Origin: Staphylococcus chromogenes
Lineage (GTDB): Bacteria; Bacillota; Bacilli; Staphylococcales; Staphylococcaceae
DNA length: 64,000 bases
Direction: 5' to 3'
Assembly: GCF_029024625.1 (NCBI RefSeq)
Contig: NZ_CP118953.1
Coordinates: 682,001 to 746,000, forward strand
Part shown: one piece after another, positions 9,107 to 17,800 of the stretch
How the letters are laid out: every line of letters begins with the position of its first letter
How positions within the stretch are numbered: position 1 is the stretch's first letter
Translations under genes and position numbers: made by a program
The notes under the pieces: model-generated
What the model was told of the DNA's origin: nothing
The model's database searches: none
Seen by the model: the letters and a program-made list of their open reading frames with translations, nothing else

Positions 9107-10045
9107 ATGCCTTTAATGTTAAAGCCGGTTTTTCAGGAACGACTTTGGGGAGGTACAAACTTAGCACAATATGGTTACGTGTTACCTAGTGACCATATCG
9201 GTGAAGTATGGGGAATATCGGCACATCCTCATGGTGCGAATGAAATTTTAAATGGCCCATATCAAGGGATGACGCTAGACGACGTTTGGGCGACGTACCC
9301 TAAACTATTTGGGGAATTTCCGACAAAGAAATTCCCATTACTAACAAAGATATTAGATGCAACACAAAAACTCTCTGTTCAAGTGCATCCAGATGATACG
9401 TACGCCTATGAATTTGAAAATGGCGAATCTGGTAAAACAGAATGTTGGTATATCTTGGATGCAAAACCAGGGGCGGAAATTATATATGGGACAAATGCAG
9501 ATTCAAAAGAAACGTTAGCAAAATTACTAGATGAACGTCGTTTTGATGAGCTTTTTAAACGTGTGCCTGTCGAAGCGGGCGATTTCTTTTATGTTCCTGC
9601 AGGGACAGTCCATGGTATTGGCGAAGGTATCATGATTTTAGAGACGCAACAATCGTCAGATACGACTTATCGTATTTATGATTACGACCGCCGTGACCAA
9701 AATGGACAATTGCGTCCTTTACACATTGAAAAAAGTAAAGATGTGATTCAGTACGGAAATGAAAGTCCCAATGTCATCCCTACCACCGAAGTGATTGAAA
9801 CACATAAAAGAACCACATTTGTACAAAATGAATTCTTCACGGTTGTGAAATGGGAAATAGACGGTACGTTGAATTATATGAAACCAAGAGAGTTTGTTTT
9901 AGTCTCAGTTTTAGAGGGACGCGGGGAACTTATTGTTGATGGAGAAATTTATCCTATTGAGAAAGGCCATCACTTTATTTTAACGGCAGAAGATTTGGAC
10001 AATGTATTTGAAGGTGAATTTACATTAATCATCAGCTATGTCTAA
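9107..10045 (+). CDS. manA: Mannose-6-phosphate isomerase, class I
   Basis: Interconverts mannose-6-phosphate and fructose-6-phosphate. The zinc-site signature is seen in LSVQVHPDD and TECWYILDA, with the catalytic-region FYVPAGTVHGIGEG further on. Length of 312 residues matches the short Firmicute type. The ATG is preceded by GTGAGGTGA. Its stop overlaps the possible start of a small membrane-protein gene, suggesting co-transcription. Confidence 0.95.
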   Translation: MPLMLKPVFQERLWGGTNLAQYGYVLPSDHIGEVWGISAHPHGANEILNGPYQGMTLDDVWATYPKLFGEFPTKKFPLLTKILDATQKLSVQVHPDDTYAYEFENGESGKTECWYILDAKPGAEIIYGTNADSKETLAKLLDERRFDELFKRVPVEAGDFFYVPAGTVHGIGEGIMILETQQSSDTTYRIYDYDRRDQNGQLRPLHIEKSKDVIQYGNESPNVIPTTEVIETHKRTTFVQNEFFTVVKWEIDGTLNYMKPREFVLVSVLEGRGELIVDGEIYPIEKGHHFILTAEDLDNVFEGEFTLIISYV

Positions 10046-10061
10046 GGGCGGTGTTTCGAAT

Positions 10062-10298
10062 TTGAAAAGTGGTTTATATATTGCGCTAATATGCGGCATT
10101 CTTTCAGGTGCTGTCATATTTTTTAATGTTCCTTTATTTCCATCCCCCGTTTTTCCAGTAATCATTGGTTTAATCGGGATTATTGCTACGATATGGACAT
10201 TTCCAAATCGTGAAATTAGTAGCATGTTAAAGCTTGGGGGAATTATGGTCAACTTATTCCCTGTGATAGTAGGCGTGATTACATTATTTCAAACATAA
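10062..10298 (+). CDS. Small membrane protein, unknown function
   Basis: About 78-86 residues with three hydrophobic segments and almost no soluble part. Two starts are possible. A TTG at 10062 has AAGGGCGG ten bases upstream. An ATG at 10038 overlaps the end of manA by eight bases but lacks its own ribosome-binding site. I prefer the TTG start but not strongly. I do not recognise the family. Overlap or close coupling suggests expression with manA. Confidence 0.65.
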   Translation: MKSGLYIALICGILSGAVIFFNVPLFPSPVFPVIIGLIGIIATIWTFPNREISSMLKLGGIMVNLFPVIVGVITLFQT

Positions 10299-10366
10299 AT
10301 CTGACGACTGTCTATCCATTCAAACTATTAGAACGTATTAAATAAATGAAGGAGAACCAAATCATC

Positions 10367-11731
10367 ATGACAGCAGAAACGAACTATTTTTGGCTGAACT
10401 GTGGCTATAATCGCTGGAATCATAATGAACCTCTAGTAGGTCAAACCGCTGTATTTGAATCAGGCGCACAATTTAATCCAACACAAGGTTATCGTGCGTT
10501 TAAACAAGCTCAAATTGGAGATAAAGTTGTTTTTTATCAAGTCCAAACAGATGCGGGATTACTAGGCTGGGGCGAAATTATCAATGTCGTCACAGGCGCT
10601 CAAAATAAAATCCATGTACAATTTAAATTTAAAGAAACGTTTAAATCACTCACGACCGAATATTTAAAACGAAGTGAAGCTTTAGAGTTTCGAATGAATC
10701 ATATGAAAGAATCCCTATTTAATAAAATTTCTTATGATGAATTTGAATTAATCAAAGGTTTAGGGACAGGAGATGTTTCTGTGCCGCGTTACTTTTATAT
10801 GGCTGAAACAATCTCATTTGAACCCGGTGAAACTTATACGATATATACACATAATGTCAATGGAATTAAACGTAATGGCTATCATCATTATACACAACTC
10901 GAGGTAGGGGATCAGATACTCATTTACAATCGTTATAGCAATCAGTCTGTCATTGGTCGAGCAGAAGTTGCCCATCACATACATACACGACCACCAGAAG
11001 CAGGCCGCACAAATAGTACAGCGATCGAAATACGCTATATTGAAGATATTCCACCCGTCAGTCTAATGACCTTAAATAAACATCCTAAATTAAAAAATTT
11101 GTATTTCTTACAAGAAAATGCAAAACAAGCTATTGCAAGTTTAACCCCTACGCAATTTGAAGCGATTATGGAAATGAGTCAAAACGGCGGAATGAAAGGA
11201 CAGTTCGAAACAGTAGGGCATTCAACAGGTGAAAGTACGGGCGATGACATTAAACCGTTCATTCTATTATTAGCAAATGATAAATCAGAAGGGTTAAAAG
11301 CAGCAGAATCCTTAGTCGAAAAAGCCAATGCGACACCGGTGATTACAACGGCGCACCCTGATTTTTCGGAAGAAATGTTGTATGGGCGTTATTTACCAAA
11401 TGAAGCAAGCGCGATGTATTACCGTGAAGGATTTATCACCGAGTTGATGCCAAAAACAGAACGTCAATATCTTGTTATTGACCAGTTTGAACGATTAGAC
11501 CTCGATATTTTTCAAATGTTTATCAATGTACTAGAAGGTTACGAGATGACGTTGCCACGTTATAATCGCGACGGCAGTATGGTAAAGTGGAGTTTGCGTA
11601 AAGATTCATTTTATCGTTTTAATCCTAATTGGCATATTGTAGGTGTAACCTATTTGAGTCCTCAAGAGGTTAAAGAACAATTTTCACCACAATTTTTGAA
11701 ATATGCCCGTATTATTCAAGTGAAACATTAA
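10367..11731 (+). CDS. Tandem EVE-domain protein fused to degenerate McrB-like AAA domain
   Basis: A 454-residue protein. Residues about 6-130 form a PUA/EVE-like module (FWLNCGYNRW, IGDKVVFYQV, LGWGEI). A second EVE-like module spans about 140-265 (VGDQILIYNRY, IGRAEV). The C-terminal 295-454 follows the order of the McrB AAA+ GTPase domain, including a HPDFSEEMLYGRY stretch. However, the P-loop position reads LLLANDKSEGLKAA, Walker B reads YLVIDQFER with Gln for the catalytic Glu, and the sensor strand ends IVGVTY instead of GTMN. It is thus probably a non-hydrolysing reader of modified bases. The chosen ATG follows AAGGAG; an ATG at 10346 precedes that site. No McrC nuclease gene is nearby. 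Function unknown. Confidence 0.7.
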   Translation: MTAETNYFWLNCGYNRWNHNEPLVGQTAVFESGAQFNPTQGYRAFKQAQIGDKVVFYQVQTDAGLLGWGEIINVVTGAQNKIHVQFKFKETFKSLTTEYLKRSEALEFRMNHMKESLFNKISYDEFELIKGLGTGDVSVPRYFYMAETISFEPGETYTIYTHNVNGIKRNGYHHYTQLEVGDQILIYNRYSNQSVIGRAEVAHHIHTRPPEAGRTNSTAIEIRYIEDIPPVSLMTLNKHPKLKNLYFLQENAKQAIASLTPTQFEAIMEMSQNGGMKGQFETVGHSTGESTGDDIKPFILLLANDKSEGLKAAESLVEKANATPVITTAHPDFSEEMLYGRYLPNEASAMYYREGFITELMPKTERQYLVIDQFERLDLDIFQMFINVLEGYEMTLPRYNRDGSMVKWSLRKDSFYRFNPNWHIVGVTYLSPQEVKEQFSPQFLKYARIIQVKH

Positions 11732-11762
11732 TAAAAATATAATCATTCCACTCATTTAAAAG

Positions 11763-11804
11763 GGAGAGATACCGAAATGTTTTAACTTTCGTATCTCTTT
11801 TTTT
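11763..11804 (+). terminator. Intrinsic terminator after EVE-domain gene
   Basis: AGAGATACCGAAA pairs with TTTCGTATCTC and is followed by eight T residues. The remaining sequence to 12012 is AT-rich and holds no gene I can support. Confidence 0.8.
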
Positions 11805-12012
11805 AATCTTTGAAAAATCGTTGCGCTCATTTAGAAAAAGCTACCTCGAAGATAACCAAATAAAATATAAATATGAAGCCTTTAAAAATGATAGATATAA
11901 AACTAATCTAAATCGTCTTGTTTAAATTGACTCTGATTTTTGAGGAAATAAATGAATCGCTCTGGCCAAAATGTATTGTTATAAATATTCTGAATTTTTA
12001 TTGAAAAACGAC

Positions 12013-12041
12013 TTGAATGGAGATATGTGCTATAGTATTAT
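12013..12041 (+). promoter_or_regulatory. Putative promoter of nhaC
   Basis: TTGAAT and TATTAT with a 17-bp spacer lie about 55 bp upstream of the nhaC start. Confidence 0.55.
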
Positions 12042-12045
12042 ATTT

Positions 12046-12059
12046 TGTAAGCGTTTTCA
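12046..12059. promoter_or_regulatory. Catabolite-responsive element (CcpA site) at nhaC
   Basis: TGTAAGCGTTTTCA fits the cre consensus TGWAARCGYTWWCA throughout. It sits at the expected transcription start of nhaC, where CcpA binding would block initiation. Confidence 0.7.
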
Positions 12060-12095
12060 ATTTTCTGAGAACAAAACAAAGGGAGTGGCAGTAAT

Positions 12096-13523
12096 ATGAA
12101 TAAGGAACAAGAAAAAAGACCAATTAATGTCTGGTTTGCCTTACTAACATTAGCAGCAATGATTGGCGCAATGCTTTACACCGTTGTCGTCTTAGAACAA
12201 GCCCCGCACATTCCACTACTTATAGGAACTTGTGTGGCCATTATCATTGCGATGTGTCATGGCTATCAATGGGAAGAAGTTGAAGAAATGATGTATAAGG
12301 GGATACGTCATGCACTTCCTGCAGTTGTCATCATCATGCTTGTCGGACTGATTATTGGAGCTTGGATTGGAAGCGGTATTGTTGCAGCTATGATCTATTA
12401 CGGATTGAAACTGATTTCACCCGCTTATTTTTTAGCAGTCGTTTGTCTCATTTGTGGTATTGTAGCGTTAGCAATTGGAAGTAGTTGGTCAACGATGGCA
12501 ACTGTAGGGGTAGCTTCTATGGGCATCGGTATTAGTATGGGACTTTCTCCGGGGATGGTGGCAGGTGCAGTAATTTCCGGCGCTTATTTTGGAGATAAAA
12601 TGAGTCCGCTATCAGATACAACGAACTTGGCCGCTGGATTAACAAATGTGGATTTATTTGAGCATATTCGCCATATGTTTTATACGACGATACCAGGGTT
12701 AATTATTAGTTTAATTGCATTTTTTGTATTAGGACAAATGTACGGGAGCGATCATTTAAATCAAGGCCGTATTGATAAAATAATGAACGCGATTGATCAA
12801 TCATTTATCATTTCACCATGGTTATTAATTGTACCACTGATTGTTATCGTTATTGTTGCTCTTAAAGTACCTGCATTACCAGCAATTGTGGTTGGTATTG
12901 TGCTCGGTTTTTTTGTACAAATTTTTGTGCAAGGAGATTCTATTACAGCAGCTGTTACAGCTTTGCAGACCGGTTATGAAATTGACTCCGGAAATCAAAC
13001 GATTGATGAATTATTTAATCGTGGCGGTTTAGAATCTATGTTTTATACCATTTCTTTAACATTAGTCGCAATGACGTTCGGTGGATTACTTGAATATTCT
13101 GGTATGTTAAAAGCATTAATTTCAGTTATTTTGAAAGTGGCTAAAAATACAGGTACGTTAATTGCTTCTGTTATCATTTCTTGTTTCGGAACAAACCTGA
13201 CATGTTCAGAACAATACATATCGATTATCGTTCCTTCAAGAATGTATGTATCTACATTTATTGACAAGGGATTACATCCTAAAAATTTATCGCGCGCTTT
13301 AGAAGATGGGGGAACTTTAACTTCAGTCTTTGTACCGTGGAACACTTGTGGTGTATTTATTGCGTCAACATTAAGTGTATCTGTCGTAGAGTATGCGCCT
13401 TTTGCCATATTAAACTTTATCGTTCCTATCATTTCGATTATTTATGGCTTTACCGGTTTTAAAATTATAAAACTGACTAAAGAAGAGCAAGCGTATTATA
13501 AAGCTCAAGAAAGTTTAACTTAA
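12096..13523 (+). CDS. nhaC: Na+/H+ antiporter NhaC family
   Basis: A 475-residue integral membrane antiporter with about 11-12 membrane segments. Family-typical stretches are present: GSSWSTMATVGVASMGIG near residue 130 and GAYFGDKMSPLSDTTNLAAG near 165. GGTLTSVFVPWNTCG follows near residue 410. The family exchanges external protons for Na+; some relatives (MleN) couple malate and lactate exchange, and the cre site at its promoter would fit a carbon-linked role. GGGAGTGG precedes the ATG. Confidence 0.88.
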   Translation: MNKEQEKRPINVWFALLTLAAMIGAMLYTVVVLEQAPHIPLLIGTCVAIIIAMCHGYQWEEVEEMMYKGIRHALPAVVIIMLVGLIIGAWIGSGIVAAMIYYGLKLISPAYFLAVVCLICGIVALAIGSSWSTMATVGVASMGIGISMGLSPGMVAGAVISGAYFGDKMSPLSDTTNLAAGLTNVDLFEHIRHMFYTTIPGLIISLIAFFVLGQMYGSDHLNQGRIDKIMNAIDQSFIISPWLLIVPLIVIVIVALKVPALPAIVVGIVLGFFVQIFVQGDSITAAVTALQTGYEIDSGNQTIDELFNRGGLESMFYTISLTLVAMTFGGLLEYSGMLKALISVILKVAKNTGTLIASVIISCFGTNLTCSEQYISIIVPSRMYVSTFIDKGLHPKNLSRALEDGGTLTSVFVPWNTCGVFIASTLSVSVVEYAPFAILNFIVPIISIIYGFTGFKIIKLTKEEQAYYKAQESLT

Positions 13524-13632
13524 CCCTTATTAATGAGGACTTAAACATAGTGATATATAAGACGTGAAATTTGAAAAGTGACTGAAAAGAAGTACAATGA
13601 GAGGTAAATCATACAATGAAGAGGTGAAAATA

Positions 13633-14058
13633 TTGCCTATAGTATATTATGATGACCGATGTATTTACTGTTACAATTATGTCATTTGGTTAATCCGTCA
13701 TGGACTACCACGCAATTATCAATTCGTGCCTTTGAAAAGTGCCTCTGGCGAGCAACTTCAGAAAGTCAACCCAGAAGTACTGAGTTATAATAGCGTTATT
13801 TTACAGGAAGGGACGCAGTTAACGTATCAATCGACAGCAATTATAAGACTAATTTATCAGCTGAAGGGATACAAATGGCTATCGATGCTTATTTGGTTCA
13901 TTCCTAAGCCTATTCGAAATTTTGGATATCAATGGTTTGCAGAGCATCGAGATAAAATGTGGAAAACCACTTGGGCTAAAGCAACACATGAAGAACAACA
14001 ATACTTTATCGGAGAACAATATGTCGATATCAAAGGATTAGCCCAACGATCAAATTAA
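13633..14058 (+). CDS. DUF393 (YuxK-like) thioredoxin-fold protein
   Basis: A 141-residue protein with the family signature at its N terminus, VYYDDRCIYCYN, placing a CxxC pair at residues 10 and 13. Next come a conserved FVPLKSASG region and an aromatic-rich C-terminal segment typical of the DUF393 family. The start is a TTG seven bases after GAGGTG; earlier in-frame codons lack a ribosome-binding site. Members are presumed thiol-disulfide proteins, but no reaction has been established. It stands alone between nhaC and a terminator. Confidence 0.8.
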   Translation: MPIVYYDDRCIYCYNYVIWLIRHGLPRNYQFVPLKSASGEQLQKVNPEVLSYNSVILQEGTQLTYQSTAIIRLIYQLKGYKWLSMLIWFIPKPIRNFGYQWFAEHRDKMWKTTWAKATHEEQQYFIGEQYVDIKGLAQRSN

Positions 14059-14143
14059 ATTGCCGTTATTATTGAAGTGTGTTAAAAGGACATGTATTAA
14101 AAAAACTTTTATGCCAGGAAGTCCTATATCGATTTCAAAAAGA

Positions 14144-14182
14144 AAAACAAACCTTTCAAGCTACAGAAAGGTTTGTTTTTTA
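14144..14182. terminator. Bidirectional intrinsic terminator
   Basis: A perfect 13-bp stem (AAACAAACCTTTC with its complement) is flanked by A and T runs between the DUF393 gene and deoD, which converge. Confidence 0.88.
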
Positions 14183-14222
14183 TATAAATAGGCCAGTGAT
14201 TTATCACCGTAATCAAACGATG

Positions 14223-14933
14223 TTATTCAGCGATTTCTAAGGCAACTTCCATCATTTGAGTAAATGAATTTTGACGTTCTTCCGCTGTTGTTGCTTCATC
14301 TCTTAATAGGTGGTCACTTACAGTGAATATACCAAGTGCTTTTTTACCTGCTTTAATCGCATTTAAATAAAGACCTGCAGATTCCATTTCAACACCTAAA
14401 ATGCCCATTTCAATCCATTTTTCATTAAAGTTTTCGTTCGCATTGTAGAAGGTATCTGACGATAAAATATTACCAACATGAGTTGTCGCACCAATTTTGT
14501 CAGCCGCTTCTTTAGCTTTAACAACTAAATCAAAGTCTGCAAGAGGGGCGAAGTTGCCAGGGAATTGGAATTGATCAACATAACTAGAATTTGTAGAAGC
14601 TCCTTGACCAATAATAATATCATACAGATTCACATTTTCTTGCATGGCCCCGCAAGAACCAATACGGATAATTGTATCAACATCAAAGAAATTATATAGT
14701 TCATAAGAGTAGATACCGATACTTGGAATACCCATACCTGAGCCCATGACAGAAACTTCTTTCCCTTTATAAGTTCCTGTGTAACCAAACATATTACGAA
14801 CGTCGTTAAACTGTTCAACATTTTCTAAAAAATTTTCTGCAATAAACTTGGCGCGTAATGGGTCCCCAGGCATTAAAACGGTTTTTGCGATTTTTTTACC
14901 ATTCGGTTGAATATGTGGTGTGCCTTGTGTCAT
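14223..14933 (-). CDS. deoD: Purine nucleoside phosphorylase, DeoD type
   Basis: Phosphorolysis of purine (deoxy)nucleosides to base and (deoxy)ribose-1-phosphate. Hexameric-type motifs are present: MPGDPLRAKFIAE, GSGMGIPSIGIYSYEL, RIGSCGA, VEMESAGLY and the proton-donor Asp in FTVSDHL. The start is an ATG (MTQGTPHI) nine bases after AAAGGAG; the upstream TTG directly after that site is rejected. It is divergent from pdp. In S. aureus a deoC gene lies between the two; here it is absent. Confidence 0.95.
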   Translation of the reverse strand: MTQGTPHIQPNGKKIAKTVLMPGDPLRAKFIAENFLENVEQFNDVRNMFGYTGTYKGKEVSVMGSGMGIPSIGIYSYELYNFFDVDTIIRIGSCGAMQENVNLYDIIIGQGASTNSSYVDQFQFPGNFAPLADFDLVVKAKEAADKIGATTHVGNILSSDTFYNANENFNEKWIEMGILGVEMESAGLYLNAIKAGKKALGIFTVSDHLLRDEATTAEERQNSFTQMMEVALEIAE

Positions 14934-15039
14934 CGAAAGCAACTCCTTTTATTATATTTTATCTTTTTAAAGATAACAGATTGCTGTATAAATGTCGATG
15001 GATTCTATGTTTGTCTAACTGGTGACAACGTATTTTAAT

Positions 15040-15057
15040 CCTATGTTTTAACATAGG
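15040..15057. promoter_or_regulatory. Palindromic operator candidate between deoD and pdp
   Basis: CCTATGTT and AACATAGG form an 18-bp dyad with a two-base centre, located about 30 bp upstream of a TATAAT hexamer (15088-15093) that faces pdp. Its place between two divergent nucleoside-salvage genes suggests an operator. The regulator is not known. Confidence 0.4.
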
Positions 15058-15142
15058 GGATTCATTTATTGAAATGAATGTATCGTGTATAATAGATATG
15101 GATGTATAATTATAGATTAAAAAAGAGAAGAGGGGATTTACC

Positions 15143-16444
15143 ATGAGAATGGTGGATATGATTTCAAAAAAGCGTGACGGTCATGCCTTATCATCAGAAG
15201 AAATTAAATTTATTATTGATGGGTACACAAAAGGCGAAATTCCTGATTATCAAATGTCTAGCTTAGCGATGGCAATCTATTTCCAAGATATGACTGATGA
15301 AGAGCGTGCAGCTTTAACAATGGCAATGGTTGAATCTGGAGATAAAATTGATTTGTCTAATATTGAAGGCATTAAAGTCGATAAGCATTCTACAGGAGGC
15401 GTAGGAGATACAACGACACTCGTGTTAGCGCCACTTGTGGCAGCGCTTGGTATTCCTGTTGCTAAAATGAGTGGCCGTGGTTTAGGTCACACGGGAGGTA
15501 CAATTGATAAATTAGAATCAGTAGAAGGATTTCATGTAGAAATTTCTGAAGACGAATTTATTCAATTAGTAAATGAAGCTAAAATCGCAGTGATTGGTCA
15601 AACTGGGAATTTAACGCCTGCTGATAAAAAAATCTATGCCCTTAGAGATGTCACAGGTACAGTCAATTCCATTCCTTTAATTGCGTCTTCAATCATGAGT
15701 AAAAAAATTGCAGCAGGTGCTGATGCGATTGTTTTAGACGTAAAAACAGGTAAAGGGGCGTTTATGCAAACAGTAGAAGATGCTGAAGCGCTCGCACATG
15801 CAATGGTAAAAATTGGTAATCAAGTAGGACGTCAAACGATGGCGATTATTTCTGATATGAACCAGCCATTAGGACGTGCGATTGGAAATGCACTCGAACT
15901 CAAAGAAGCGATTGATACACTTAAAGGACAAGGTCCAGAAGACTTAACAGAGCTTGTGTTAACACTTGGGGCTCAAATGGTGGTATTGGCGCAAAAAGCG
16001 GAAACGTTAGAAGATGCACGCGCACAATTGCAATCCGTGATTGATAATGGTGCGGCAGTTGAAAAATTCAAAACGTTTTTAAGTAATCAAGGTGGCGATG
16101 CTTCAGTTGTCGATGACCCTTCAAAACTTCCAACTGCGAAATATACATTTGAATTGCCAGCCAAACAGTCAGGGGTTGTCTCTGAAATGGTAGCCAATGA
16201 AATTGGGATTGCCTCAATGATGTTGGGGGCAGGTCGCCAAACAAAAGAAGATGACATTGATTTGGCTGTAGGACTTGTATTGCACAAAAAAATAGGTGAC
16301 AAAGTGAGCGAAGGCGAATCTTTATTAACCATTTATGCCAACCAAGAAGATGTCGCCGCAGTGAAACAAAAATTATATGAAAACATTACAATCTCAGATT
16401 CCGCAGAAGCACCCCAATTAATTTATAAAATGATTACGGAGTAG
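15143..16444 (+). CDS. pdp: Pyrimidine-nucleoside phosphorylase
   Basis: Phosphorolysis of uridine, thymidine and deoxyuridine. The N-terminal helical domain precedes the glycine-rich phosphate loop KHSTGGVGD and the family signature [41 protein letters not shown] follows in the central domain, and a C-terminal alpha/beta domain completes the 433 residues. The ATG follows AGAGGGGA. A DoxX-like gene starts six bases after its stop and is probably co-transcribed. Confidence 0.95.
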   Translation: MRMVDMISKKRDGHALSSEEIKFIIDGYTKGEIPDYQMSSLAMAIYFQDMTDEERAALTMAMVESGDKIDLSNIEGIKVDKHSTGGVGDTTTLVLAPLVAALGIPVAKMSGRGLGHTGGTIDKLESVEGFHVEISEDEFIQLVNEAKIAVIGQTGNLTPADKKIYALRDVTGTVNSIPLIASSIMSKKIAAGADAIVLDVKTGKGAFMQTVEDAEALAHAMVKIGNQVGRQTMAIISDMNQPLGRAIGNALELKEAIDTLKGQGPEDLTELVLTLGAQMVVLAQKAETLEDARAQLQSVIDNGAAVEKFKTFLSNQGGDASVVDDPSKLPTAKYTFELPAKQSGVVSEMVANEIGIASMMLGAGRQTKEDDIDLAVGLVLHKKIGDKVSEGESLLTIYANQEDVAAVKQKLYENITISDSAEAPQLIYKMITE

Positions 16445-16450
16445 ATAAAG

Positions 16451-16804
16451 ATGAAAACAGTACAACGTTATTTGATGGGCATTCCTTTTATAATAGTTGG
16501 ACTATTACATTTTGTACATGAAGGTAAATTTAGAAAAATTGTTCCTCATTATTTGCCGTTAAGAAAAGAAGCGGTACTCATTACAGGTGTTTGTGAATTA
16601 ATCATCGGGTTTGGGCTGTTATTACGCAAACCAGGTTATCTTTTTAAACATGCGATTATCGCTTTTTTATGGGCAGTTTTTCCAGCCAATATTTATATGG
16701 CCCGTCGTATTGATGACATTGAAGGGATGAATGTACCAAAACCACTTTTATATGCACGACTTCCATTACAATTTTTACTGATGAAATGGATTCGTCATTT
16801 ATAA
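16451..16804 (+). CDS. DoxX-like membrane protein
   Basis: A 117-residue protein with four hydrophobic segments. It carries the DoxX-type pattern MGIPFIIVGLLHF at the first segment, then a tract with GVCELIIGFGLLL, and AVFPANIYMA in the third. DoxX relatives are small membrane proteins of poorly known, often redox-linked, function. It follows pdp by six bases and ends before a terminator. Confidence 0.75.
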   Translation: MKTVQRYLMGIPFIIVGLLHFVHEGKFRKIVPHYLPLRKEAVLITGVCELIIGFGLLLRKPGYLFKHAIIAFLWAVFPANIYMARRIDDIEGMNVPKPLLYARLPLQFLLMKWIRHL

Positions 16805-16840
16805 CAAAAAACTAGGAATAGCGCTCATCTATAAATAGAA

Positions 16841-16885
16841 AGCCATCAAAATTTACCCGTAGATAAATTTTGATGGCTATTTTTC
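16841..16885. terminator. Terminator, copy 1 of a repeated hairpin
   Basis: AGCCATCAAAATTTA pairs with TAAATTTTGATGGCT and is followed by a T-run. It separates the converging DoxX-like and luxS genes. A near-identical hairpin occurs at 20963-21004. Confidence 0.85.
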
Positions 16886-16902
16886 TTACGACTTAATTCA
16901 TT

Positions 16903-17370
16903 TTAGCCTTCACCAAACACGTCATGCCATTGGTTGCGTTTGTCTAAAAATTCTCTTGCGATCGTTTGAGCGCCTTCTAAGGAATGGCTTGCCGCCCAAC
17001 CGCATTGAACTTCATTACAGGCGGGTACTTCAGTTGCATTTAAAACATCTTGAATCGTTTTTTCAATAATATTTAATACGTCATCATAATCTTTGTGGTT
17101 GATGAGTGATACATAAAAGCCTGTTTGACAACCCATAGGGCTTAAGTCCACAATTTTATCAGAGTGATTACGAATATTTTCTGCCATTAAGTGTTCTAAA
17201 CTGTGAAGTCCTGGCATATCCATATGTTCTTTATTGGGTTGCTTAAAGCGAATGTCGTATTTGTAAATGTCATCTCCGTTTTCACCTTGCATTTTACCTG
17301 CTAGACGTACATAAGGTGCAACAACTTTTGTATGATCTAAATTAAAACTTTCTACGTTCATTTTTGGCAT
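16903..17370 (-). CDS. luxS: S-ribosylhomocysteine lyase (AI-2 synthase)
   Basis: Splits S-ribosylhomocysteine into homocysteine and the AI-2 precursor DPD in the activated methyl cycle. The metal site HSLEH is at residues 56-60, a third ligand is Cys123 in CNEVQCGW, and the catalytic Cys81 lies in MGCQTGFY. The chosen ATG (MPKMNVESF) has AAGGAGG nine bases upstream; an ATG three codons earlier abuts that site. At 155 residues it has normal length. It is divergent from a SAM-riboswitch operon. Confidence 0.96.
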   Translation of the reverse strand: MPKMNVESFNLDHTKVVAPYVRLAGKMQGENGDDIYKYDIRFKQPNKEHMDMPGLHSLEHLMAENIRNHSDKIVDLSPMGCQTGFYVSLINHKDYDDVLNIIEKTIQDVLNATEVPACNEVQCGWAASHSLEGAQTIAREFLDKRNQWHDVFGEG

Positions 17371-17549
17371 CGAATTCATCCTCCTTCATTCGTTGATATC
17401 ATTTTAACATAACTTCTAAAAGCCGTAATGAGTTACAAATCTTTCACTTTAAAAAAGCGTTATGCTTTAAAATAAAATGATTTCTTTCAGGCCAAATCTA
17501 AGATAAAATAGCACTACTTCCGAAAAATTGTGAAAATAATGAAAATACC

Positions 17550-17578
17550 ATGACAAATGATCGAATTTCCGATAAAAT
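17550..17578 (+). promoter_or_regulatory. Putative promoter of SAM-riboswitch transcript
   Basis: ATGACA and TAAAAT are separated by 17 bp, with the expected start about 10-15 bases before the riboswitch P1 stem. Confidence 0.5.
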
Positions 17579-17597
17579 GAGTAATAATTAAATACGA

Positions 17598-17705
17598 ATT
17601 TATCAAGAGTGGTGGAGGGAATTGGCCCTGTGAAACCCTGCAACCTCATCGAACTTCGATAAAGGTGCTAAATCCAACAATGGTTAAGACCATTGAAAGA
17701 TAAAT
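17598..17705 (+). promoter_or_regulatory. SAM-I (S-box) riboswitch
   Basis: The perfect P1 stem ATTTATC/GATAAAT encloses the S-box core: CAAGAGTGGTGGAGGGA, TGGCCCTGTGAAACCC, GCAACC, AAGGTGCTAAATCC and a P4 hairpin AATGGTTAAGACCATT. High SAM should favour the downstream terminator and switch off the hydrolase/ATP-grasp pair. Confidence 0.95.
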
Positions 17706-17715
17706 GACACAAATG

Positions 17716-17779
17716 GCAATCAACGTTTGAGACGCTACTATTGATAAGTGGAAGTGTTTTATCGTTGGATGCTTTTTTT
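17716..17779 (+). terminator. Riboswitch-controlled terminator
   Basis: GCAATCAACG pairs with CGTTGGATGC (one mismatch, one wobble) around an internal structured loop and is followed by seven T residues, just before the hydrolase gene. This fits a SAM-dependent expression platform. Confidence 0.7.
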
Positions 17780-17800
17780 GTTTTGAAGGGAGACTTTTTA

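Noticed and set aside
13043-13432. 129-residue minus-strand reading inside nhaC
   Set aside because: Fully antisense to conserved antiporter membrane segments; no independent support.
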